A DNA stretch of 64,000 bases, taken from NCBI GenBank assembly GCA_050291365.1, contig JBNKJS010000007.1:62001-126000 (forward strand), written 5' to 3'. This document shows positions 25,979 through 34,456 of this stretch, in pieces. Under the pieces are notes generated by a model, which saw only the letters and a list, made by a program, of their open reading frames with translations, ran no database searches and was not told the origin of the DNA. This DNA is from JAAGZL01 sp050291365. Lineage in GTDB: Bacteria; Pseudomonadota; Gammaproteobacteria; Chromatiales; Chromatiaceae. The translations under genes were made by a program, and so were the position numbers. Positions within the stretch are counted from its first letter, which is position 1; every line of letters starts with the position of its first letter.

Positions 25979-26983
25979 ATGGGTAAGTCAATCCCAAAGA
26001 TCGCAGTCCTCGGTGCTGGGTCCTGGGGCACAGCCCTGGCCATTCAGCTTGCTAGAAATGGGGCCAATGTAAAGCTGTGGGGGCTGTCGGCTGAGGTGGA
26101 AGCCCTAATCAGAGATGGGGAGAACAGGTATTTCCTACCCGGTGTGGCCTTCCCTCAAAACCTACAGCCAACCGCAAATCTTGAGGAGGCTGTAACATCA
26201 GCCAATGAGGTTCTGGTGGTAGTTCCAAGCCATGTGTTTCCCTCAGTACTGGAAACCGTGGAGCCACTTCTGCAGCCTGATGCAACCCTAAGTTGGGCCA
26301 CCAAGGGGCTGGAAAAGAAAACCGGAGAGCTGCTCAGCTCTGTGGCAATGAAAATTCTGGGAGATCGTCCTATAGGTGTTATCTCCGGCCCTACCTTTGC
26401 TGGAGAGGTCGCAAGAGATCTACCAACAGCGGTAACCGTTGCCTCCACATCCCCAGAGCATGCCGAAAGATTGGCCGGATATCTCCACTCTGATAGATTT
26501 CGCGCCTATACCAGTGACGATATTATCGGCCTGCAAGTTGGCGGCGCCGCAAAGAATGTGATGGCCATTGCCGCAGGTATTGCCGACGGCCTTAATTTCG
26601 GCGCAAACACCCGGGCAGCCCTTATTACCCGCGGACTCGCAGAAATTATGCGCTTGGGTCTGGCTATGGGAGGCAAACTTGAGACCTTCATGGGCCTTGC
26701 TGGTCTAGGCGACCTGGCCCTAACCTGCACCGACAATCAATCCCGTAACCGCCGCATGGGCCTAGCTCTAGCAGAGGGAAAATCTATAGAGCAGGCCAAA
26801 CAGGAGATCGGCCAGGAGGTTGAGGGGGTAGACGCCGCCAAAGTGATCTATAACAAGGCCAAGGAACTTGGCATTGAGATGCCTATAACCGAGCAGGCCT
26901 ATAACGTCCTGTACCAGGGTCTGGATCCAAAACTAGCAGTACAAAGATTGCTTGAAAGAGACCAGCGCCCCGAAACCGAGTAG
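25979..26983 (+). CDS. gpsA: NAD(P)+-dependent glycerol-3-phosphate dehydrogenase
   Basis: Reduces dihydroxyacetone phosphate to sn-glycerol-3-phosphate for phospholipid synthesis. 334 aa with the Rossmann motif VLGAGSWGTALA near residue 10, GPTFAGEVA, catalytic Lys region GGAAKNVMAIAAG and GLAGLGDLALTC. Convergent with trmL, with only five bases between the stop codons. Confidence 0.96.
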   Translation: MGKSIPKIAVLGAGSWGTALAIQLARNGANVKLWGLSAEVEALIRDGENRYFLPGVAFPQNLQPTANLEEAVTSANEVLVVVPSHVFPSVLETVEPLLQPDATLSWATKGLEKKTGELLSSVAMKILGDRPIGVISGPTFAGEVARDLPTAVTVASTSPEHAERLAGYLHSDRFRAYTSDDIIGLQVGGAAKNVMAIAAGIADGLNFGANTRAALITRGLAEIMRLGLAMGGKLETFMGLAGLGDLALTCTDNQSRNRRMGLALAEGKSIEQAKQEIGQEVEGVDAAKVIYNKAKELGIEMPITEQAYNVLYQGLDPKLAVQRLLERDQRPETE

Positions 26984-26988
26984 CCTCT

Positions 26989-27465
26989 CTATTTCATTTC
27001 CGCTCCGTCGAAACCCTGTTGGCGCCAGGCCTCAAACAATATAATTGACACCGCGTTAGAGAGATTCAGACTACGGTTTCCCGGACACATAGGTATTCGG
27101 ATTAACTGCTCGTCTGGCATAGCCTCAAGCAACTCCTGGGGTAGACCCCTGGTCTCTGGGCCGAACAGAAGCATATCTCCTGGCCTATATTCAACCTCAG
27201 CATAACCCCTGCGACCACGGGTTGAACAGGCAAATATCCTCTCTTTATCCATCTCTGGCTGTTTCAGAAAATCATCCATACTCTTATACTCATGTACATC
27301 GGTTAAATCGGAATAATCCAATCCAGCCCGGCGTAGCTTTTTTTCATCCAACCGGAATCCAAGGGGATGAACCAGGTGTAGAGAGCTGCCACTATTGGCG
27401 CAAAGGCGTATGATGTTCCCAGTGTTGGGGGGGATCTCTGGTTGATACAATACAATTTTAAACAT
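26989..27465 (-). CDS. trmL: tRNA (cytidine34-2'-O)-methyltransferase TrmL
   Basis: SPOUT-class enzyme that 2'-O-methylates the wobble base of tRNA-Leu. The ATG at 27465 gives 158 aa starting MFKIVLYQPEIPPNTGNIIR, the exact family N-terminus; the longer reading to 27642 adds 59 unconserved residues that overlap the divergent pyrD. Knot motifs LLFGPETRGLP and IPMCPGNRSLNLSNAVSI are intact. It is divergent from the dihydroorotate dehydrogenase gene over only 16 bp. Confidence 0.95.
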   Translation of the reverse strand: MFKIVLYQPEIPPNTGNIIRLCANSGSSLHLVHPLGFRLDEKKLRRAGLDYSDLTDVHEYKSMDDFLKQPEMDKERIFACSTRGRRGYAEVEYRPGDMLLFGPETRGLPQELLEAMPDEQLIRIPMCPGNRSLNLSNAVSIILFEAWRQQGFDGAEMK

Positions 27466-27481
27466 TGATGGAAAGACCTTA

Positions 27482-28441
27482 ATGAATAACAACAACTCCC
27501 CTTTGGCAGTAGAACTCTGTGGCCTAAAACTGGCGACACCATTGGTGCTGTTATCTGGTTGCGTTGGTTTTGGGGAAGAGTATACGCGGGTAAAGGGTTT
27601 TTCCAACCGGGATGTGGGCGCAATTTGTCTTAAAGGCACCACCGGCGATGCAAGGCTGGGTAATCCACCCCATCGGATTTATGAAACAGAAACTGGCATG
27701 TTGAATGCCATCGGGCTGCAAAATCCCGGCGTCGATTTTGTGGTCGATGAAATTCTGCCGCAACTGGATCTCTCAGAAACCACCTTTATTGCCAATGTGT
27801 CTGGCTCCACCATTGAAGAGTATGTAAAGGTAGCAGAGCGTTTTAACGACTCCCCTGTGGCCGCAATTGAGATCAATATCTCCTGTCCTAATGTCAAACA
27901 GGGCGGCGCTGCATTTGGCAATGATCCAGAGATGTCAGCACGGGTGGTGGAAGCCTGTCGTGCGGTCACGCAAAAGCCTCTCATAACCAAACTCTCGCCC
28001 AATCAAACGGATATTGCGGAAAATGCCCGCCGCTGCATCGAGGCAGGAAGTGATGCCATCTCTGCGATCAACACCCTTATGGGGATGGCGATTGATACTG
28101 AGACTCGCAGGCCAAGAATTGGCAACAACCAGGGAGGACTCTCCGGGCCAGCAATTAAACCTGTGGCCCTACTCAAAGTACACCAGGTATATCAGGTCTG
28201 CAAAAAGCATAATATTCCAGTTATCGGTCAAGGCGGGATAAGCTGCGCTGAGGATGCATTGGAATTTATTATCGCTGGCGCCACTGCGGTAGGAATCGGC
28301 ACCGCACTGTTTTATGACCCATTAATATGCAACAAGATAAACCAAGGTATAAACAGCTATCTAGATCATCATGGGCTAACATCGGTTACCGAACTAACCG
28401 GCAGTCTAGAACTTAACACACCAAATAAACTTAAGTGCTAA
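27482..28441 (+). CDS. pyrD: Dihydroorotate dehydrogenase, class 1B type catalytic subunit
   Basis: Oxidises dihydroorotate to orotate in pyrimidine synthesis. The 319 aa sequence is class 1B-like: KGTTGDARLGNPPHRI, GMLNAIGLQNPGV, catalytic C135 in EINISCPNVKQGG (a class 2 enzyme would have Ser and a membrane extension), INTLMGMAID, GGLSGPAIKPVAL and VIGQGGI. Class 1B enzymes are cytosolic and normally work with an iron-sulfur/FAD subunit PyrK and NAD+; no pyrK is next to it. Most gammaproteobacteria carry the quinone-linked class 2 enzyme, so this may be a transferred or additional gene, or belong to a different dihydropyrimidine oxidation step. Confidence 0.85.
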   Translation: MNNNNSPLAVELCGLKLATPLVLLSGCVGFGEEYTRVKGFSNRDVGAICLKGTTGDARLGNPPHRIYETETGMLNAIGLQNPGVDFVVDEILPQLDLSETTFIANVSGSTIEEYVKVAERFNDSPVAAIEINISCPNVKQGGAAFGNDPEMSARVVEACRAVTQKPLITKLSPNQTDIAENARRCIEAGSDAISAINTLMGMAIDTETRRPRIGNNQGGLSGPAIKPVALLKVHQVYQVCKKHNIPVIGQGGISCAEDALEFIIAGATAVGIGTALFYDPLICNKINQGINSYLDHHGLTSVTELTGSLELNTPNKLKC

Positions 28442-28522
28442 TATTGACTGTAGCAACATATTTTTTGCTGTTTAGCGCAATACTATTCATCAATAAGCGC
28501 TACCAACTTAAGGCTACACAAT

Positions 28523-29794
28523 TTGAATTCATTCAAAAAAAAACCTGACGTTTCTATATTACGAAAATTCATTCCTTTGTCTGAATGGAGTAATAGAAAA
28601 CTGGAGATGTTGGCGAATTCCCTTGAAATTAAACAAGCAAAAGACGGCGAAATTCTTATTAAACGCGACAGCGATGATGGCCTCAGCTACTATCTAATCA
28701 GCGGCAAAGTACAGCTATCGGCGCAAGACGGAAAAACAAATCAGGTCGATGCAGAAAGCCCTCATGCGGCAGCTCCATTGTCGCAACTATTGCCACATAA
28801 ATATGAAGTCGTCTGTCTTGGACCCGTCGAATATATCAGTGTAGATAATTATCTGGTAACCCAAACCATATCTGAAAAGCGCCCTTCAAATATACACGAT
28901 GGTTATGAGGTTAGTGAGAACCCAGTTAGCGAAGATGGGTCGGTTGCTGACGCAAAACCATTTTCTAACCAGCTTGCTATTCAGCTGGAAGAGGACCTAA
29001 AGCAAGACCGCCTAAGCATTCCGTCACTACCGGAAATTGCCACAAGGGTCGGTCGTGCAATTGAGGAGGAGTCCTGCAACGCCAAAACCATTGCCAGGAT
29101 TATACAAACCGATCCTGCCATAACAGCAAAGATCGTAAAGGCGGCAAACAGTGCCTTTTATGGGGGACACAGCCCGGTTGAAACATGCACCAAAGCTGTA
29201 GTTCGCCTTGGAATGTCCGTGACAAATAGCCTTGTTGTCAACTACACCATGCGCGATCTGTTTCAAACCAAGTCCAAACAGATAAATCTACGCATGCATA
29301 AGTTATGGATACATAGTATCAAGGTAGCCGCAATATGCTACGTGCTTGCCAAACGTTACAAGGCATTCAACGCAGATGAAGCTATGGCTATTGGCCTATT
29401 ACATGATATTGGTATTGCTGCGATACTCAATCAGGCATCTAATTACCCTGAGTTGGCCTCAGATCCGGCTGCTATGGATCTGGCCATTGATGAGCTGCGC
29501 GGCCCTTTTGGCAGCTGCATACTCAAAAGCTGGCGCTTTCCAGACGCATATATTACTGCTGTTGAAGAGGCCGAGAACTGGATGCGCGATACTGAAGGCG
29601 CACCCGACTACTGCGATATACTTATCCTGGCGCAACTACATAGCTATGTTGGAACTCAAAAGGCCCAGTCCGTTCCGCCCTTTGATAAAATCCCGGCCAT
29701 TCCCCGTTTGAACTTAGGGCCACGCCAGAGCATTGCCGTACTACAAGGCCTAAATGAAGAGATTGAGCAGGTAAAATCCCTGCTCAGCCCTTAA
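28523..29794 (+). CDS. Cyclic-nucleotide-binding-like plus HDOD signalling protein
   Basis: 423 aa protein. Residues about 15-120 resemble a cNMP-binding beta-roll (FIPLSEWSNRKLEMLANSLE, GEILIKRDSDDGLSYYLISGKVQLS), followed by a low-conservation linker and an HDOD domain from about 160 (LPEIATRVGRAIEE, IIQTDPAITAKIVKAANSAFYGG, AVVRLGM, AIGLLHDIGIAAIL). HDOD proteins are regulatory relatives of HD phosphohydrolases, linked to c-di-GMP, motility and stress signalling. The start is a TTG at 28523 with AAGG about 10 bases upstream; no nearer ATG fits. Upstream, 28442-28522 is AT-rich and may carry its promoter. Confidence 0.82.
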   Translation: MNSFKKKPDVSILRKFIPLSEWSNRKLEMLANSLEIKQAKDGEILIKRDSDDGLSYYLISGKVQLSAQDGKTNQVDAESPHAAAPLSQLLPHKYEVVCLGPVEYISVDNYLVTQTISEKRPSNIHDGYEVSENPVSEDGSVADAKPFSNQLAIQLEEDLKQDRLSIPSLPEIATRVGRAIEEESCNAKTIARIIQTDPAITAKIVKAANSAFYGGHSPVETCTKAVVRLGMSVTNSLVVNYTMRDLFQTKSKQINLRMHKLWIHSIKVAAICYVLAKRYKAFNADEAMAIGLLHDIGIAAILNQASNYPELASDPAAMDLAIDELRGPFGSCILKSWRFPDAYITAVEEAENWMRDTEGAPDYCDILILAQLHSYVGTQKAQSVPPFDKIPAIPRLNLGPRQSIAVLQGLNEEIEQVKSLLSP

Positions 29795-29815
29795 GCCTAA
29801 AGCAGAACTAATATT

Positions 29816-30355
29816 GTGAAATATAGTTTAAAGACCCTGGTTATCCCTTTTGTATTGATACTTTTGGGCCTGTTTTTTTATACCTCTGCCCCTGACCGCC
29901 TGTCTGACAACTCCCTGAACTCACTTAAGACAAAACTGGTGGCGCCTGAATTTGTTCTGCCGGATATAAATGGCAAACTGTATGCGCTTTCTGACTATAG
30001 GGGCAAAATTGTAGTGGTTAATTTCTGGGCCAGCTGGTGCCCACCCTGTGTCGCCGAGATGCCCTCTTTACAGAAGGCCGCTGACCAGCTGGCGCCACAC
30101 AATATATCTGTCCTAGGTATAGGTGTTGGGGAGAGTCGTGAAAGTGTAAGGCGGTTTCTAAGATCTACCCCAGTACATTTTCCCTTACTTCTAGATTCAG
30201 GGTCTGATGTTATGGATAAATGGGCAGCCCCTTCGCTGCCAACCACTATTGTGATTAACCAGGAGGGGGAAATGGCGCTTCTGGCATTGGGTGAGAGAGA
30301 TTGGGGTGACGCCAAAATCCTGCAACAGATCATCTCATTGCAACAGACACCATAA
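29816..30355 (+). CDS. TlpA-like membrane-anchored thioredoxin
   Basis: 179 aa thiol-disulfide oxidoreductase facing the periplasm. An N-terminal signal anchor (about 6-24) is followed by a thioredoxin fold: APEFVLPDINGKLYALSDYRGK, then active site WASWCPPC (C75, C78) and cis-Pro loop APSLPTTIVI. It starts with GTG at 29816, 21 bp after the HDOD gene, so possibly co-transcribed. Such proteins act in cytochrome maturation or general disulfide reduction; the client is not indicated. Confidence 0.87.
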   Translation: MKYSLKTLVIPFVLILLGLFFYTSAPDRLSDNSLNSLKTKLVAPEFVLPDINGKLYALSDYRGKIVVVNFWASWCPPCVAEMPSLQKAADQLAPHNISVLGIGVGESRESVRRFLRSTPVHFPLLLDSGSDVMDKWAAPSLPTTIVINQEGEMALLALGERDWGDAKILQQIISLQQTP

Positions 30356-30409
30356 AAAATTAACGCGCTTACTCCTGGGATCTCTCTTAACAGCGGCCAT
30401 AACAGGCAT

Positions 30410-30808
30410 CTATTCTGGTTTAATGTGTTCTATATAGCGCGGCCTATCCTGCATGCGCATTCGTACGCGGATTGACCTCACCTTAAGCCTGTCATCTGTC
30501 CCTTCAAACCCAAGATCACAATGGGCCTGGCCCTCCTCCTGTAAGGGGATCTGAACCATATCTCTATAGGTGTAGATATTCTCTCCCACATCTCCCCCGG
30601 AACACACCGCAGGAGACGCCGGCAGATCCCCCTCCACCTCAGCCTGTTCAAACACCAAATCACCGGCCTGCCACCACTTGGTGCGCTCTTCTGACCCGCT
30701 GATGGTCTTTATGATATATGCTCTGGAAAACCTAAGGATGAGGTCGTCGCCTTCAAAGGCGATACTCTCCACCTCAGATCCTGGAAGTTCAATGCTGCTG
30801 ATCTCCAT
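30410..30808 (-). CDS. Protein of unknown function
   Basis: 132 aa, no recognised family. It has no signal peptide and no membrane segment, is rich in beta-prone stretches (VESIAFEGDDLILRFSRAYIIKT, then DMVQIPLQEEGQAHCDLGFEG) and is acidic overall. The length, the clean ATG at 30808 and codon use like neighbouring genes support a real gene. It is convergent with the TlpA-like gene and precedes the VPLPA-CTERM gene on the same strand's downstream side. I cannot assign a function. Confidence 0.6.
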   Translation of the reverse strand: MEISSIELPGSEVESIAFEGDDLILRFSRAYIIKTISGSEERTKWWQAGDLVFEQAEVEGDLPASPAVCSGGDVGENIYTYRDMVQIPLQEEGQAHCDLGFEGTDDRLKVRSIRVRMRMQDRPRYIEHIKPE

Positions 30809-30852
30809 CTAGAAACTCCATAAATAGAAAGCGAGATATTACTACACATCCA

Positions 30853-30882
30853 TAAAAAAGGGGACGCAGTTGCATCCCCTTC
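30853..30882 (-). terminator. Rho-independent terminator of VPLPA-CTERM gene
   Basis: On the minus strand, AAGGGGATGCA pairs with TGCGTCCCCTT (one G-T wobble) and is followed by a run of T. It lies about 25 bp past the stop of the gene at 30906. Confidence 0.82.
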
Positions 30883-30905
30883 TTACATATAATGATTCGA
30901 ATTGC

Positions 30906-31667
30906 TCAGACAAACCGCTTTCTGGTAAAGCCTATCAGCCCAAGTAGTCCGCTGCCGAAAAGCCAGACAGCAGCAGGCACCGGAACAGGTGAAGCGCCTA
31001 TCGGGCCATTGGCTTCCCATATAGTAATGTCAGTGGCGCTATCCGTCGCATCAGCCCAAAACTCACCATAGACAAGAGAAGTAAAAAGCTGGTCAGCGTC
31101 AACACCGAATATTCCAGGCCCTGTGACTACATTGTCAGCAGCATCAAATATGAGTCCGATGAAAAAAGATTTATCCGTACCGGAACTAAAAAAGTCATTG
31201 TTGAATACTGTTATTAAAACAGCATCAATCATATCACCAGCTGCGGGCAGGTTTGGAAACATGGCAGGAGTAACATACCCTGGCATATCGCTCATATACC
31301 CCGCCGGCAATTCATAATTGTTTATTGATGTAAATCCTATAGCGAACCCTGGAGGATTCTGTGTCCAAGCCGGACCATTTGCAAAACCCCAGGTGTTTGC
31401 ACCTTGAAATACATCTACCTGTAGTGCCACAAGATCCCCAAATATATCTATATCTTCGATTGAAGATCCAGCCAAATCATCGCTATCAATTTGTAGTGCG
31501 CCAGACACATCATCTCCTATGTTCAAAGGAGATGGCCCCATATTTTCTAGGATGGTCGTATTAAAATTAAACTGAATTAATGGGGCCGCGATCGCGGCGC
31601 TTGGAACACAAAGTGCGGCAATCAGGATGCTGGCACTGTATGCCTTGCCGAGGACGGAACGGGTCAT
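30906..31667 (-). CDS. VPLPA-CTERM exosortase-sorted protein
   Basis: 253 aa secreted protein from the ATG at 31667, which has an AAGGAG ribosome site; a longer frame to 31718 lacks one. It has a signal peptide (cleaved near AIAAPL), a beta-rich body without recognised catalytic motifs (IQFNFNTTILENMGPSPLNIGDDVSGALQID region) and a C-terminal sorting tripartite: VPVPAAVWLF, a hydrophobic helix GSGLLGLIGF and basic TRKRFV. This is the VPLPA variant of PEP-CTERM, recognised by an exosortase and usually found with exopolysaccharide production. A second such protein is at 47807-48409. Confidence 0.85.
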   Translation of the reverse strand: MTRSVLGKAYSASILIAALCVPSAAIAAPLIQFNFNTTILENMGPSPLNIGDDVSGALQIDSDDLAGSSIEDIDIFGDLVALQVDVFQGANTWGFANGPAWTQNPPGFAIGFTSINNYELPAGYMSDMPGYVTPAMFPNLPAAGDMIDAVLITVFNNDFFSSGTDKSFFIGLIFDAADNVVTGPGIFGVDADQLFTSLVYGEFWADATDSATDITIWEANGPIGASPVPVPAAVWLFGSGLLGLIGFTRKRFV

Positions 31668-31783
31668 GGTGAACTCCTTTTTATTTTCGTTTATCCATAT
31701 ATCGAGGCAAGAACACAAATACCCGACTTATGATGCGTTAATCATAAGAAGATAGAGGGGAAAATCAAGTGGAATTTGGTTAA

Positions 31784-33190
31784 CTATTTCTCCTCACCCA
31801 GCCCCAACTCCTTGATCTTTCGCGTCAGGGTATTTCTCCCCCAACCTAAGAGACGTGCCGCATCCAGGCGTCTGCCCCCGGTATGTTCCAGTGCGGTCTC
31901 AATCATTACTGTCTCAAACTGCGGCACCGCCTCATCCAGGATGGCCTCTTGGTCTTGGCCTAATCTGAGGCGCGCCCAGTTTCTCAGGCTACCGCACCAG
32001 TCATCATCACTCTTTGCGCTCTCCACTTCTGCATGTAATTCAGGCGGCAGATCTTCAATATGGATCTCCTGGCTGGAGGCCATTACCGTCAACCAACGTG
32101 CGGTATTTTCCAGCTGGCGAACATTGCCTGGCCACCCCAAATTCTGTAGCTCTTTCTCAGTATCCGGCAACAGGGTCTTGGTCTCCACCTCCAGCTCTTT
32201 AGCGGCGTTGGCAAGAAAGTACTTCATCAGGATGGGGATATCTTCCTTTCTTTCCCGCAGTGAAGGGATGTGAATACGGATTACATTGAGACGATGAAAC
32301 AGGTCTTCACGAAACCGGCCTGATTCCACCAACTCTTCCAGATCCTGATGGGTCGCCGCGATAATACGAACACTTACCTGTACAGCCTCATGCCCCCCGA
32401 TACGGTAAAACACACCATCGGCCAAAACCCTAAGCAGACGCGTCTGCAGTTCTGACGGCATATCGCCTATCTCATCCAGAAAAAGGGTGCCTCCGTCGGC
32501 CTGTTCGAAACGACCTTCTCGTCTTACCTGGGCACCGGTAAAGGCGCCCCTTTCATGGCCAAACAGCTCTGACTCCAGCAGATCCTTTGGAATCGCAGCC
32601 ATGTTCAACGCAATAAATGGGCCTGATGCCCTGGGACTATGCCGATGCAGCGCCTGGGCCACCAGCTCCTTGCCTGTGCCTGACTCTCCATTGATCAGTA
32701 CCGTAATGCTAGATCTAGCCAGGCGTCCGATGGCTCGGAACACCTCCTGCATCGCCGGCGCCTCTCCGATTATCTCGGGACTGTCCGGGGTAACATCCGC
32801 CCTCACACTAGCTGAGCCCTGTGAATGTCTACAGGCACGGCGCACCTGGTCCACCGCCTCATCCACATCAAAAGGCTTGGGGAGATACTCAAAAGCGCCG
32901 CCATGAAATGCGGCAACTGCACTATCAAGATCGGAATGGGCCGTCATAATGATTACCGGTAGATCTGGATATGTCTCATGTATCTGCCCCAACAACGACA
33001 GACCATCTATGCCCGGCATACGCACATCTGTTACCACCACATCAGGCAAGCCGAAGGTTAGTTCTTCTAGGACGCCGTCGGCAGAGGAAAAGCTCCGCAC
33101 CTCCATCTGGGCCTTCTGTAGCGCCTTCTCTAATACCCAACGGATGGAGCGATCGTCATCAATTATCCATACTTGTTGTGTCTTACCCAC
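31784..33190 (-). CDS. ntrC: Nitrogen regulation response regulator NtrC
   Basis: Sigma-54-dependent enhancer-binding protein of nitrogen limitation. 468 aa: receiver (D55 in VVTDVRMPG), AAA+ domain with GESGTGKELVA, sigma-54-contacting GAFTGA and Walker B GGTLFLDEIGD, and a C-terminal Fis-type HTH (LDAARLLGWGRNTLTRKIKELG split at residue 446-466). Its ATG overlaps the ntrB end by eight bases, giving an ntrB-ntrC operon. Likely target sites are visible upstream of ntrB and glnA. Confidence 0.96.
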   Translation of the reverse strand: MGKTQQVWIIDDDRSIRWVLEKALQKAQMEVRSFSSADGVLEELTFGLPDVVVTDVRMPGIDGLSLLGQIHETYPDLPVIIMTAHSDLDSAVAAFHGGAFEYLPKPFDVDEAVDQVRRACRHSQGSASVRADVTPDSPEIIGEAPAMQEVFRAIGRLARSSITVLINGESGTGKELVAQALHRHSPRASGPFIALNMAAIPKDLLESELFGHERGAFTGAQVRREGRFEQADGGTLFLDEIGDMPSELQTRLLRVLADGVFYRIGGHEAVQVSVRIIAATHQDLEELVESGRFREDLFHRLNVIRIHIPSLRERKEDIPILMKYFLANAAKELEVETKTLLPDTEKELQNLGWPGNVRQLENTARWLTVMASSQEIHIEDLPPELHAEVESAKSDDDWCGSLRNWARLRLGQDQEAILDEAVPQFETVMIETALEHTGGRRLDAARLLGWGRNTLTRKIKELGLGEEK

Positions 33191-34271
33191 CTTTTTCCTC
33201 CAATGGCAGCATTACACGAAAAACGGTCTGTCCTGGCTTACTGGTAAATTCCACCAGCCCACCATGTTGATGGATCAGGGATTGAGTGATAGAGAGCCCC
33301 AGGCCCATGCCGGAATTACCTGAGGTAACCATGGGGTAAAAGATCTTCTCTCGAATATCTTCCGGTATGCCGGGACCGTTATCCTCAATTTCAATCAGTA
33401 CTACAAGACGGTGGCGTATATTACCGATGGTGAACTGGCGCAGGATCCTAGAACGTAGAATTATTGCGGCATCTTCTTTTCTGCACAGCGCCTGCGCAGC
33501 ATTTCGCACAATATTCAGAATCGCCTGGATAATACGATCATTGTCCACGTAAAGTTCCGGGATACTGGGATCAAAATCTCGTTTTATCTGTATGCTATCA
33601 CCATACTCAGCCATCATCAGGGAACGCACACGTTCCAGAATTTTGTGAACATTTGCCTCAGACATCTGGGGAAGTCTATGGGAGCCCAGCATCTGGTTTA
33701 CCAAGGACTGCAGTCGGTCAGCCTCTTTGATGATGATCTGGGTGTATTCACACAACTCCTTATCATCCAGCTCTGCCTCCAGTAACTGGGCGGCACCACG
33801 CAGTCCTCCGAGTGGATTCTTTATCTCATGTGCTAAACCGCGGATCAGATCCCTCGCTGCATCATGCTGGCTCAACAAATTCTCTTCTCTGCTAATCTGT
33901 AGCTGCCGATCTATATGCTGCATCTCCATCAGCAGATAGTTATCGCCTAAATCGTCTGTAATTGGGATCACTGTACAATCCACGGTTACAGTCTCACCAT
34001 TTTGCAGGTTTAAAATGATCTCCCTCTCGGTAAAAGGGCGTCCGGTCATTAATGCCTGCTCCAGGCTCTCTTCTTCCAGGGCAGAATCGCACTGAATAAG
34101 CTCACCGGCCTTGTTAAGAACCATATGTCTAGCGCTCAGAGCAAACAGGATCTCTGCAGCAGAATTCATATAGCGTAGAAAAAGATCCTGGTCGAACAGC
34201 AGAATCGAGAAGCTCAGGTTCTCCAATACCCGGTTTCCATATTTATCCTGCGATTCTGTTTTATCAATCAT
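33183..34271 (-). CDS. ntrB: Nitrogen regulation histidine kinase NtrB
   Basis: Cytosolic kinase/phosphatase that controls NtrC under PII. 362 aa: N-terminal PAS domain (about 14-125), phospho-acceptor H148 in RGLAHEIKNPLGG, N-box ILNIVRNAAQAL and G boxes EIEDNGPGIPE and GNSGMGLGLSI. No membrane segments, as expected of NtrB. A consensus NtrC-type site lies 155 bp upstream of its start, consistent with autoregulation. Confidence 0.95.
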   Translation of the reverse strand: MIDKTESQDKYGNRVLENLSFSILLFDQDLFLRYMNSAAEILFALSARHMVLNKAGELIQCDSALEEESLEQALMTGRPFTEREIILNLQNGETVTVDCTVIPITDDLGDNYLLMEMQHIDRQLQISREENLLSQHDAARDLIRGLAHEIKNPLGGLRGAAQLLEAELDDKELCEYTQIIIKEADRLQSLVNQMLGSHRLPQMSEANVHKILERVRSLMMAEYGDSIQIKRDFDPSIPELYVDNDRIIQAILNIVRNAAQALCRKEDAAIILRSRILRQFTIGNIRHRLVVLIEIEDNGPGIPEDIREKIFYPMVTSGNSGMGLGLSITQSLIHQHGGLVEFTSKPGQTVFRVMLPLEEKGG

Positions 34272-34425
34272 GAGATTCTATTAGCAATAAACGAACCAGT
34301 TTTCTAAAAAGGAACTTCCACCTATCAGCGGCTAGATTAATGCTGTTTCTAGCTGCAATCGGTTCAAATCTGAAACAAACGAAGAGTTTTAAACACGCAC
34401 AACAATTAACTACATAATATTGTAT

Positions 34426-34440
34426 GCACTAATATGGTGC
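34426..34440. promoter_or_regulatory. NtrC-type binding site upstream of ntrB
   Basis: GCACTAATATGGTGC fits the NtrC consensus GCAC-N5-TGGTGC with no mismatch. It lies between the DUF4124 gene and ntrB, upstream of ntrB. In enterics NtrC represses the internal ntrBC promoter from such a site. Confidence 0.6.
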
Positions 34441-34456
34441 CTGGATAGGGGTGTTG

